Below, in pieces: positions 16,080-24,100 of a stretch of 64,000 bases of DNA; position 1 is the first letter of the stretch, and the number at the start of each line of letters is the position of its first letter. Source of the stretch: Paenibacillus oryzisoli (GTDB taxonomy: Bacteria; Bacillota; Bacilli; Paenibacillales; NBRC-103111). Below the pieces are notes generated by a model. It was not told the DNA's origin and searched no databases. It worked only from the letters and a program-made list of their open reading frames with translations. A program made the position numbers and the translations under genes. The stretch lies in assembly GCF_001653565.1 (NCBI RefSeq), contig NZ_LYPB01000076.1, positions 235,628 to 299,627 of the forward strand, given 5' to 3'.

Positions 16080-18350
16080 GTGCAGAAAAAATGGTTGTAT
16101 CGCTTAATCATGTCTTACATTCCTATCTTTTTCGCGGTGATCTTTTGCCTAATGCTGTTATTTTTTATGACCATGAGTGATTTGGTTCGTAAACAGACAC
16201 TTCAAGCTAACGAAGTTTTCGCTGGACAGGTTGTACAGATTCTAGATTCTACCTTAAAAAATATAGACACAGTCGCCAGTAAAAATGTGCTGCTAAACAG
16301 TAAAATTACGGCTTATTTTAATAGTAAAGCGCAACAGTCCGTATATAATTATTATGAGGTGACGGAAGTTCTTCAGGATTTCATGGCATCTGTCCCTATG
16401 ATCGAATCGGTATATTTATATCGAGAGTCTGATGGCAAAATCATCATGCAGCACTTCTCGTCGGAGCTAAGCCAGTTTGGTGACAAAGCGTTCGTCAAAG
16501 CATCAATGTCGGTTCAAAGCCCTATGATATGGAGTAATCTGCGGACACTATCGATCTTCCAAGATGAGGAGCAGGCGAAGCGTGTCATATCATTGGTCAA
16601 AAAAGTTCCTTATTACTCCGGTGAGCAAGGACTAATCGTGATTAATGTAAGAGCAGACTCTCTGCATGATTTGACGCGCGAAATGAAAATTGATGGTGTT
16701 TCCTCTTTGTGTCTTGCTGATAGCAACGGGAATAGCTTCGAAGGCTCTGGTCGGAAATGTGTTCAACCGGGTCAAGATGAATCGGATGATACGATTGTCA
16801 AATCGTCGTATTCCGATTGGACACTACACATTGGGATGAAGCACGAGGGTCTCTTCGCGTATGTTTCAACCTTTTCTTATGTATGGGTATTGCTTGGGTT
16901 TATGACCATTATTGGCGGGATTGCCGCTATGACTTATATTAGTCATCGTCATTATCGCCCGCTCGATCAGGTTATGAATCGGATTTCCACATTCTCGGAG
17001 CACAAGAACAGTTTAGTGAAGCGCCAGGAAACGGATGATGAATTCGCTTTTATCGACAAATCCCTCGAAAGTTTAATTGAACATACGAATAACTATGATA
17101 AATTACAAGCGGAAGGCATGTTATTCCGTCGTGCTCAACTGTTTAAGGATGTGCTGGATGGCACGCGTGTATTGCCAACGCATAAACTGGCAGCTGAACT
17201 AGCAGCTGTTGGGCTCCATGAGGCATTCGATCATATCGTGGTTGCCGTTATTGAGATGGATGATTATCGGTCATTTGCAGAGTCGTATACGCAAAAGGAT
17301 CAATCCCTTTTCAAATTTACGCTGCGGAGTGCTGTTCAGGAAATTGCAGAAGCAGAGAATGAGCATCTCTGGACAGAGTGGATTGCTCCTCATCAGTTAG
17401 GTTTACTGTACCGAACAGAGGGAGAAGATCGTGAGAGACAAACGATTCTCAAGATCAAAACAATGGCCGAACGTGCAAGAGCTTGGATCGAACAATATTT
17501 GACTTTCACCGTGACGATTGGGATAGCGAATATACTCAAGCAGACGGAGACGCTATCCGTTTCCTTCCTTGAAGCACGCAAAGCATTGGAGCGCAAGATT
17601 TCGGTTGGTCCAAATGGTGTACATATCTATGATTCTCGCTGGGACTTGCTTACGGAGGGAAGAGGGCTGGATACGTTGCAGATGGATCTACGTGAGGCTG
17701 CTCAGCTATTCCGCATCGGAAATCCCGAGTGGGAGATGCTGCTCCAACAATCGTTTGATACTATGGTAGCGGGGTTCTATACCAAAGCAGAATTAACCAG
17801 CTTGCTGCGTACTTTCAAAATGCAGTTGCATCGCGAAATGCAGGAACTGCCGCAAGAGTTTCAAGAGAAATGGCTTGGGGGCGGCTATGTGCGAATGAAT
17901 GCCCTGGCGGATGACTTTGAGTGGATTGGGGAAGCGCAAGCGAAGCTGCTGCCGCCTCTGAAGGAGACACATAGTGAGCTGCAAGAATTGCGAATGAATC
18001 GTGAGCAATATACATTGGCATCAAACGTACAAGCCTACTTGGCTGCTCATTATGGCAACCCGGATGTATCGTTAGCACAAGTTAGTGAAACCTTTGATGT
18101 GAATACCAAAACATTAAGTCGTATCTTTAAAGAAGAAATCGGTGAGAAGTTTGTTGATTACTTGGCGAGAATTCGAACAGAACAAGCGAAACAACTACTG
18201 GAAGAAACAAAGGAGCCTGTGCAGGTCATTTCCGAGAAGGTAGGTTACTTGTACCCGATGTCTTTTATCCGCGTATTCAAGAAAATCGTAGGTACGACGC
18301 CTGGCGATTATCGCAAAGAATTCGAGGAACGCAAGGGAAATCCAAGCTAA
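16080..18350 (+). CDS. Transmembrane AraC-family sensor-regulator
   Basis: A 756-residue one-component regulator. A membrane helix at about 8-30 and a second at about 267-290 bracket an external sensor domain of about 235 residues; a linker region follows, and the last 100 residues are an AraC-type double helix-turn-helix (LAQVSETFDVNTKTLSRIFKEE and the VGYLYPMSFIRVFKK recognition helix). GTG 16080 has AGGAGAG 9 bases upstream and starts directly before the first membrane helix; an in-frame ATG at 16035 has no ribosome binding site. Such proteins sit beside Lpl/Ytc sugar transporters in Paenibacillus-type genomes. It is the best candidate to bind the three shared promoter elements. Confidence 0.88.
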   Translation: MQKKWLYRLIMSYIPIFFAVIFCLMLLFFMTMSDLVRKQTLQANEVFAGQVVQILDSTLKNIDTVASKNVLLNSKITAYFNSKAQQSVYNYYEVTEVLQDFMASVPMIESVYLYRESDGKIIMQHFSSELSQFGDKAFVKASMSVQSPMIWSNLRTLSIFQDEEQAKRVISLVKKVPYYSGEQGLIVINVRADSLHDLTREMKIDGVSSLCLADSNGNSFEGSGRKCVQPGQDESDDTIVKSSYSDWTLHIGMKHEGLFAYVSTFSYVWVLLGFMTIIGGIAAMTYISHRHYRPLDQVMNRISTFSEHKNSLVKRQETDDEFAFIDKSLESLIEHTNNYDKLQAEGMLFRRAQLFKDVLDGTRVLPTHKLAAELAAVGLHEAFDHIVVAVIEMDDYRSFAESYTQKDQSLFKFTLRSAVQEIAEAENEHLWTEWIAPHQLGLLYRTEGEDRERQTILKIKTMAERARAWIEQYLTFTVTIGIANILKQTETLSVSFLEARKALERKISVGPNGVHIYDSRWDLLTEGRGLDTLQMDLREAAQLFRIGNPEWEMLLQQSFDTMVAGFYTKAELTSLLRTFKMQLHREMQELPQEFQEKWLGGGYVRMNALADDFEWIGEAQAKLLPPLKETHSELQELRMNREQYTLASNVQAYLAAHYGNPDVSLAQVSETFDVNTKTLSRIFKEEIGEKFVDYLARIRTEQAKQLLEETKEPVQVISEKVGYLYPMSFIRVFKKIVGTTPGDYRKEFEERKGNPS

Positions 18351-18382
18351 TTCTCATCATCAACTTTCTCATTCATTCGTTA

Positions 18383-18411
18383 GAAACCCGGCCATTGGCC
18401 GGGTTTCTTTG
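18383..18411 (+). terminator. Rho-independent terminator
   Basis: Perfect GC-rich stem GAAACCCGGCC / GGCCGGGTTTC with loop ATT, then T residues, closing the AraC gene. Confidence 0.9.
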
Positions 18412-18426
18412 CTTCCACAATAAACA

Positions 18427-18477
18427 TGTATACGAGAAAAGTGAATATTGCTCGGAGTGCTTGGAAGACGGTATGTT
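18427..18477 (+). promoter_or_regulatory. Shared regulon promoter, site 2 (before the ABC transporter)
   Basis: TGTATACGAGAAAAGTG followed by AATATTGCT (to 18452), -35 TTGCTC, and -10 TATGTT at 18472-18477. Identical layout to sites 1 and 3. It drives the permease-permease-binding-protein operon. Confidence 0.75.
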
Positions 18478-18522
18478 GGTGTCAGCCAAGGCACAACACA
18501 ACTGACACAAGGAGGTATGACA

Positions 18523-19500
18523 TTGGAAACAAGTCCAATACTCGAAACAAGAACTAAGGCCAACATGAAAGCCAATCAGAACCCAACATCGAAAGCTAGA
18601 ACCTTTTGGATGAGCCGCCGGGTTCGGCAAAACATCCCCCTCTGGATCATGTTTCTACCGATCGCGGCCTTTTATCTCATTTTCAAATATACGCCGATGC
18701 TTGGACTTGTGATTGCTTTTAAAAACTACAATTTCTATGAGGGGATTTGGGGAAGCCCGTGGGTGGGCTGGCAGAATTTCCAACATCTCTTCACACAAGC
18801 GCAATCCGTACAAATTATTCGTAATACGCTTGTTCTAAGCGTACTGACCGTGTTCGTGAGTTTTCCATTCCCAATTATACTTGCCATTCTGTTAAATGAA
18901 GCACGCAAGATGTGGTTCAAACGTATGGTGCAGACACTCGTCTATTTGCCTCACTTCTTCTCATGGGTCATAGTTGGGGGAATCGTCGTTACCTTGTTTT
19001 CGCAAAGTGGCGTGATTAATGCGGGAGTGGCGAAGCTGTTCGGAGAATCCTATGCTTTTCTATTTCATGAATGGTCTTGGGTTTCCATCTTCCTAGGGTC
19101 GGGGATTTGGAAAGAAGCGGGCTTCAGCGCCATTATTTATCTGGCCGCATTGACCACCATTGATCCAAGCCTCTATGAAGCAGCAAGTATGGATGGCGCG
19201 AACAAATGGAAGCAGACTTGGCACATTACCATACCGGGAATTAGTCCTACGATTATCCTCATGCTCATCTTGGCAATGGGGCATGTGATGGAAGTTGGAT
19301 TTGATCAAGTGTATGTGTTGCAAAATTCAATTGTCTCCAATGTATCAGATGTGATTTCAACTTTCATTTATCAAACGGGTTTGCAGGGCGGTCAATTTAG
19401 CTTAACAACAGCACTTGGTTTGTTTGAATCGCTTGTAGGGCTTGTGCTTGTTGTGATGACGAATGCAATCGCGAAACGGTTTAACCGTCAATTATGGTAA
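18523..19500 (+). CDS. Carbohydrate ABC transporter permease, LplB type
   Basis: A 325-residue inner-membrane permease with six predicted helices and the ATPase-contact loop YEAASMDGANKWKQTWHITIP (EAA motif). TTG 18523 is the likely start: GGAGG at 18511-18515 is 7 bases before it, whereas the in-frame ATG 18517 is only 1 base after the site, and upstream starts fall inside the promoter. It pairs with the next permease and the lipoprotein to form a CUT1-type importer. No ATPase gene is in the cluster, so a shared MsmX-like ATPase is expected from elsewhere. Confidence 0.9.
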   Translation: METSPILETRTKANMKANQNPTSKARTFWMSRRVRQNIPLWIMFLPIAAFYLIFKYTPMLGLVIAFKNYNFYEGIWGSPWVGWQNFQHLFTQAQSVQIIRNTLVLSVLTVFVSFPFPIILAILLNEARKMWFKRMVQTLVYLPHFFSWVIVGGIVVTLFSQSGVINAGVAKLFGESYAFLFHEWSWVSIFLGSGIWKEAGFSAIIYLAALTTIDPSLYEAASMDGANKWKQTWHITIPGISPTIILMLILAMGHVMEVGFDQVYVLQNSIVSNVSDVISTFIYQTGLQGGQFSLTTALGLFESLVGLVLVVMTNAIAKRFNRQLW

Positions 19501-19516
19501 AGGGAATGATGTGTGC

Positions 19517-20392
19517 ATGAAAACGACTTCAGGTGAAAAAGTATTTTATGGCATTAATTATGTGATTTTGGCCGCAGCTGGGTTGCTTTGTCTACTTCCC
19601 TTAATGCATCTGGCTTCGCTTTCATTAAGCGGTAAAGATGCGGTATTGTCAGGCTTCGTTGTTCTCTGGCCTGTAGATTGGTCTACGGAATCGTATGCGT
19701 TGCTCTTCAAAGGTACGCCGATTATCCAAGCTTTTACGAATAATGTGATCATTACTGTTGTTGGCGTTGCGCTGAGTATGATCTTTACCGTGCTGGCGGC
19801 GTATCCGCTTTCCAGGAAAGTATTCTACGGTCGTAAGTATCTAACGCTTGCTATCGTGTTTACGATGCTGTTCCAAGGTGGATTAATCCCTACTTATTTG
19901 GTCATCAAACAAATGGGCCTCATTGATTCCTATGGTGCGCTATGGCTGCCATCTTTGGTTAGTACGTTCAATATGCTCATCATGCGATCTTTTTTTGAAA
20001 ATATTCCCGAAGAGCTGGAAGAAGCAGCTCGAATGGACGGCTGCGGCGAATGGAAGCTGCTGATGCGAATTATTTTACCCTTATCCATGCCGATGATTGC
20101 TACAATTGCCCTCTTTTACGGCGTGCAGTACTGGAACTCCTTCTTTAATGTCATGATCTATGTGAACAGCCCTGAGAAGTTAAATCTGACTGTACTGATT
20201 CAGCAAATGATCAAGAGCCAATCGCTCGTGACAGATATTAATAATCTTGGTCCTGAAGCTGTCGTTAATGTGACACCAGAAGGGATGAAAGCGGCGGGGG
20301 TTATCATCATGATCATTCCAATGCTCATCGTATATCCGTTTCTGCAAAAGTATTTCGTTAAAGGGGTGATGATCGGCGCCATCAAAGGGTAA
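19517..20392 (+). CDS. Carbohydrate ABC transporter permease, YtcP/LplC type
   Basis: A 291-residue permease with six membrane helices and the EAA loop EEAARMDGCGEWKLLMRIILP. ATG 19517 is chosen, with AAAGGGAA about 10 bases upstream; GTG 19511 is an alternative. It follows the LplB-type permease by 16 bases. It is the second half of the membrane channel for the same oligosaccharide importer. Confidence 0.9.
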   Translation: MKTTSGEKVFYGINYVILAAAGLLCLLPLMHLASLSLSGKDAVLSGFVVLWPVDWSTESYALLFKGTPIIQAFTNNVIITVVGVALSMIFTVLAAYPLSRKVFYGRKYLTLAIVFTMLFQGGLIPTYLVIKQMGLIDSYGALWLPSLVSTFNMLIMRSFFENIPEELEEAARMDGCGEWKLLMRIILPLSMPMIATIALFYGVQYWNSFFNVMIYVNSPEKLNLTVLIQQMIKSQSLVTDINNLGPEAVVNVTPEGMKAAGVIIMIIPMLIVYPFLQKYFVKGVMIGAIKG

Positions 20393-20456
20393 TGGCAGTA
20401 AAAGACAAGACGTATTAGAATGTAAACAGCGATACTAATTCGGGAGGTCACTATCA

Positions 20457-22109
20457 ATGAGACAACAAACATGGACAAAACGTAAAACAACTGCAACAGC
20501 AGCGCTTGCGACAGCGCTTGCTCTGGTTGTCGTAGGCTGCAGTACCAAAGATGAGAAAACGTCAACGACAAGTCCAAGTGCGGCAACCCAAGCGACACCG
20601 GAGAAACGTGGTACCATTACAGCATCGCTCTATGATCGCGGAAATATCCCAGCCGAAGAAGGGACGATCATTAACAATCGCTGGACGAAATGGGTGAATG
20701 AGAAAGGTCCTGCAGATGTGAAATTCGTTCCGATTCCACGGTTTGAATCCTTGCAGAAATACAATGTCTTATTTGCCTCAGGTTCTGCGCCAGATCTTAT
20801 TTTCGAATTCGATAAATCGTATCTAGGTCAGTTGTATAATCAGAAGCAATTGATGCCGCTGGATGACATCATTAATAAATACAGTACAGAATACAAGGCG
20901 AGACTTGAGAAATATCCTGCTCTGAAAAAGGCAACAACGATGCCAGATGGCAAAATGTACTTCTTGGGCCGTCCCTACAATTTGGATCCGAACCATTACT
21001 TATTCGTCCGTGCGGATTGGCTTAAGAAGCTGAATTTACAAGTGCCGAAGACAACGGAGGAGTTGTTAGCGGTCGCAAAGGCTTTTACCGAGAATGATCC
21101 TGACGGCAACGGCAAGAAAGATACACAAGGTATTGGACTTAGCTTTATTTCAGGAATTATTCTTAACCATATGTTCGGAAATGGATTCACACTCTTTGGA
21201 ACAGATCAATATCCGTGGAATCTGAAAGATGACAAGGTTGTTCATGATTGGGATAGCTTGAAAGCAGCGATTGCTTATCAGAAAACGATTTATGAAGCTG
21301 GTTATACGGATAAGGATTTTGTGACGGATAAAAATGGGGCGAAATCTGCGCAAGATTGGATGGCTGGTAAAGTGGGGATCATCGGAAGTTCCCTTCCGAC
21401 GAAGAACTATGAAACCTTGAAGAAGAATGTACCGGATGCGGAAATTATTCCGATTGCATTGCCGAAGAGCGCTTTTGGTCAATTCAGTCCCTTATTGAAC
21501 AATCCGATTGCTGTTACGGGTGCTGTCAACGCTGCAGCGAAGGATCCAGCAGCCATTGTCAAAGAAATTGATTTCATGTCCAGCGATGCTTTCAAAACAA
21601 CTGTAAATAATGGCAATGAAGGCGAACATTACAAAAAAGGCGCGAATGGTTGCCCAGAGCCGATCGATGCGGAGAAAACAAAGAAAGAAGTTAGCTATAT
21701 AGCGGATTTAAATATGCTGGCTTCGTTAGCCAAGGATTCCTGTACGGGTCTTGAAAATAAAATGAATCCAACGCCGATTGAGAAAGACATGCTCGAAGTT
21801 CTGAAGCAAGGGCGCATCGCGTATGTCGATCCGAGCCGTCCAATACCAGGCGTGACGCATCGTGATTTCTTACCACTTCTTCCACAGGAATTGGTAGCGA
21901 TTAATACCAATGCAAATAAAACGATTGTTGATTTGGCTACGAAAGTGATTGTTAGTGGAACTAGCTACACGATGGATCAATTCATTACAGAAGCGAAAGC
22001 AGCATGGGAAAAAGCAGGCGGACCGAAAGTTGACGCTTTCTATGATGAATGGTATCAAGCGAATAAGAAAACAGCCTTGTTAATGAAAGATTTGTATGAG
22101 ATCAAATAA
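20457..22109 (+). CDS. Extracellular solute-binding lipoprotein of the ABC importer
   Basis: A 550-residue lipoprotein. The signal ends in the lipobox VVVGC (lipid-modified Cys about residue 24) and is followed by a low-complexity Ser/Thr linker. The body has the size of LplA/YtcQ-type family 1 sugar-binding proteins. The start ATG 20457 follows CGGGAGGT. It is the third gene of the importer operon and ends before a hairpin at 22134. Large binding proteins of this type usually bind oligosaccharides; the ligand is probably the product of the beta-helix enzymes downstream. Confidence 0.9.
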   Translation: MRQQTWTKRKTTATAALATALALVVVGCSTKDEKTSTTSPSAATQATPEKRGTITASLYDRGNIPAEEGTIINNRWTKWVNEKGPADVKFVPIPRFESLQKYNVLFASGSAPDLIFEFDKSYLGQLYNQKQLMPLDDIINKYSTEYKARLEKYPALKKATTMPDGKMYFLGRPYNLDPNHYLFVRADWLKKLNLQVPKTTEELLAVAKAFTENDPDGNGKKDTQGIGLSFISGIILNHMFGNGFTLFGTDQYPWNLKDDKVVHDWDSLKAAIAYQKTIYEAGYTDKDFVTDKNGAKSAQDWMAGKVGIIGSSLPTKNYETLKKNVPDAEIIPIALPKSAFGQFSPLLNNPIAVTGAVNAAAKDPAAIVKEIDFMSSDAFKTTVNNGNEGEHYKKGANGCPEPIDAEKTKKEVSYIADLNMLASLAKDSCTGLENKMNPTPIEKDMLEVLKQGRIAYVDPSRPIPGVTHRDFLPLLPQELVAINTNANKTIVDLATKVIVSGTSYTMDQFITEAKAAWEKAGGPKVDAFYDEWYQANKKTALLMKDLYEIK

Positions 22110-22133
22110 GATTATCTCCTGAGAAGTGGATAA

Positions 22134-22161
22134 GGAAAGTGTCTCTTAGGAGGCACTTTCC
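22134..22161 (+). terminator. Hairpin after the importer operon
   Basis: Stem GGAAAGTGTCTC / GGAGGCACTTTCC (one wobble) without a good T run; an attenuating or processing hairpin rather than a strong terminator. Confidence 0.55.
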
Positions 22162-22203
22162 GTGTTTATTGGAGCATAAATGAGAGTATAAGAGGTGACT
22201 GCA

Positions 22204-23985
22204 GTGATAACAATGAAACCGAATATACACAAGCTGATGAATGAAACCTTTCTATTCGAGAACAAGGATGTCATCTTGGAAGATGGTATGGTCAGATACA
22301 ATAAACCTGGTCATACACGAGAAATAGCACATTTAGGATATTGCCATGAAGGCAGACAAACATCGCATTATTACACATTTGGTATGCTATTAGGTCATCT
22401 GGATGAACAAGCTGGATTACACATCCTGGGGTCCATTGCTAGGCTGCAACGGACAGATCCATCAGACCCGCACTATGGCGGGTTTCGCTGGTATCAAGAA
22501 GAGGAGCATGTGAATGATACGAACGCTGCCTTCTTCATCCTAAGACCACTTGTCATCTTGTCTATCTGCTATCCAGACGTAATACCGACGAGTCACAGAA
22601 CGGTCATTCATGAAATGCTGCGCCATGCAGGTGAATGGTTTCGTAAAGAATGTGGGGATCCTATTCTTTATTATCCGAATAAGATCGTGAGTGATGGCGC
22701 ACTACTGTTAGCGATCTCGTATTTACTTAATAATCCAGTTTATTTAGATGCAGGCATCCGTTTCTTCGAACGCTGGGAGGATTATACGACACGTAGAGGT
22801 TGGGGATGGGGAGAAAATATTAGCTTGGTGTATTTGTCCGTCATCTTAAATGCACTTCAGATTGCGATTAAGGTATTGGCGGGACAGGGGCACCCGCTCG
22901 AAGGACAACTTGCTACTCGCATTCAGAATATATATCTTTTTCTACAGTTTCAAGCTGGTGAAGAGTTTGTTCCCACGATTCGCAGTTATAATTTCAGTGG
23001 TGAAACCACACGAGATGATATGATTTGGACTCTTGCCGGCCTTGTGGGTGTAGATGGTTTACAGCCAGAGAAACTAACGATGAATCATCTGTTAAGTCTA
23101 CTTGTATTTGAATCGGAGGTATCTGATCGGGCAGGAGGAAGTCCCCCTCAACCAACGCCGAGAATATGGGCAGAGCCTATCTTCGATAAGAGTTTCGCTT
23201 ACTATTGGATTGGCGCTAGCTCAAGGCTCGGTAGCATTAGCCGGTTCCCCGTCATCGCAGGCAGCTACCAATGGCCGGATTGGGGACTTGGCTGGCAATC
23301 CTTCCCAGTGAGTTTCAGTGTAACTGGAGAGCAGGTGTCATTCCTGCGATGGTACGTTGATCTAGGTGATGAGGTTCGTACACATCCAGGAGAATCGTAC
23401 CGTACGTCTTATTTGGCACCGGCGCTGTTCAAGGAGTCGTTCTTTCCCGATATACAAACGCGTTCAGCCCAATCCGAACATTGTTTGCTTACGGTTCGCA
23501 GCATGTCGAATGTGAATCATGGGGCAGCTGAAATCGCAGATGAGTGGGTCATACACCGCTATTCCGGCGTGATTGAGGAATTCACTACTGCTGCAGAAGG
23601 CAGACACTGGCTGCTGCTGAGATATGCGAATACGACAATTGCGATCACAGCTTTGAACGGCATGACAAGCAATACGTCGCAGAGACAACTAATTGACGTT
23701 GACATTATGCATGAATCGAACCGAGTTAAATTAAGGCAAGTTCTGCACTATGGGCAAGCAGGTCTGGTTCGTCATGCGCGATTGGAAACGGGATGGGCCG
23801 TACTTTCATTGGAGGATCTCTCGAATAAAGAAGAGATTCATCACTATTTGGAAGGCGTACGAATTGAAGATCGTAGCTTCGCAGATGGAGAGGTTCCGCG
23901 AACGAGTTATACAGAAATCAGGCAGATCCAACTAAGTATTGCAGGCTTGGAAAAGGTCCACTTGCATGTAGATCCGCATGAATAG
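22204..23985 (+). CDS. Uncharacterised alpha/alpha-toroid-like protein
   Basis: A 593-residue protein with no signal peptide. The first two thirds are helical with regularly spaced Trp/Tyr/Gly motifs (LGYCHEGRQTSHYY, HYGGFRWYQEEEHVNDTN, RRGWGWGENIS, YNFSGETTRDDMIW), resembling the (alpha/alpha) barrels of heparinase II/III-like or unsaturated-uronyl enzymes. The last third looks like a beta-sandwich. GTG 22204 is chosen since AGAGGTG lies 6 bases before it; GTG 22195 and ATG 22213 are alternatives. I do not recognise a named family. Its place between importer and beta-helix enzymes argues for a cytoplasmic lyase or hydrolase acting on imported oligosaccharide. Confidence 0.6.
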   Translation: MITMKPNIHKLMNETFLFENKDVILEDGMVRYNKPGHTREIAHLGYCHEGRQTSHYYTFGMLLGHLDEQAGLHILGSIARLQRTDPSDPHYGGFRWYQEEEHVNDTNAAFFILRPLVILSICYPDVIPTSHRTVIHEMLRHAGEWFRKECGDPILYYPNKIVSDGALLLAISYLLNNPVYLDAGIRFFERWEDYTTRRGWGWGENISLVYLSVILNALQIAIKVLAGQGHPLEGQLATRIQNIYLFLQFQAGEEFVPTIRSYNFSGETTRDDMIWTLAGLVGVDGLQPEKLTMNHLLSLLVFESEVSDRAGGSPPQPTPRIWAEPIFDKSFAYYWIGASSRLGSISRFPVIAGSYQWPDWGLGWQSFPVSFSVTGEQVSFLRWYVDLGDEVRTHPGESYRTSYLAPALFKESFFPDIQTRSAQSEHCLLTVRSMSNVNHGAAEIADEWVIHRYSGVIEEFTTAAEGRHWLLLRYANTTIAITALNGMTSNTSQRQLIDVDIMHESNRVKLRQVLHYGQAGLVRHARLETGWAVLSLEDLSNKEEIHHYLEGVRIEDRSFADGEVPRTSYTEIRQIQLSIAGLEKVHLHVDPHE

Positions 23986-23995
23986 ACACTAGAAA

Positions 23996-24058
23996 ACCTC
24001 CTTAAGCGATATACGGGAAAGTTGAATATTGCTTAAGGAGGTCTTGGCGTCTTATGTT
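23996..24058 (+). promoter_or_regulatory. Shared regulon promoter, site 3, inside a long inverted repeat
   Basis: The block GATATACGGGAAAGTTG plus AATATTGCT (24008-24033) is followed after the same 20 bases by -10 TATGTT (24053-24058). Uniquely at this site the block is enclosed by an 11-bp perfect inverted repeat, CCTCCTTAAGC (23997-24007) and GCTTAAGGAGG (24031-24041). It drives the giant SLH protein. Confidence 0.7.
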
Positions 24059-24100
24059 TACTTCCGGGAACAACATTACACAAGAAAAGGTGGAGGAATA

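Noticed and set aside
24029..24100. Upstream start for the giant protein
   Set aside because: It falls on the -35 of the shared promoter, has no ribosome binding site and would place 24 residues before the signal peptide.
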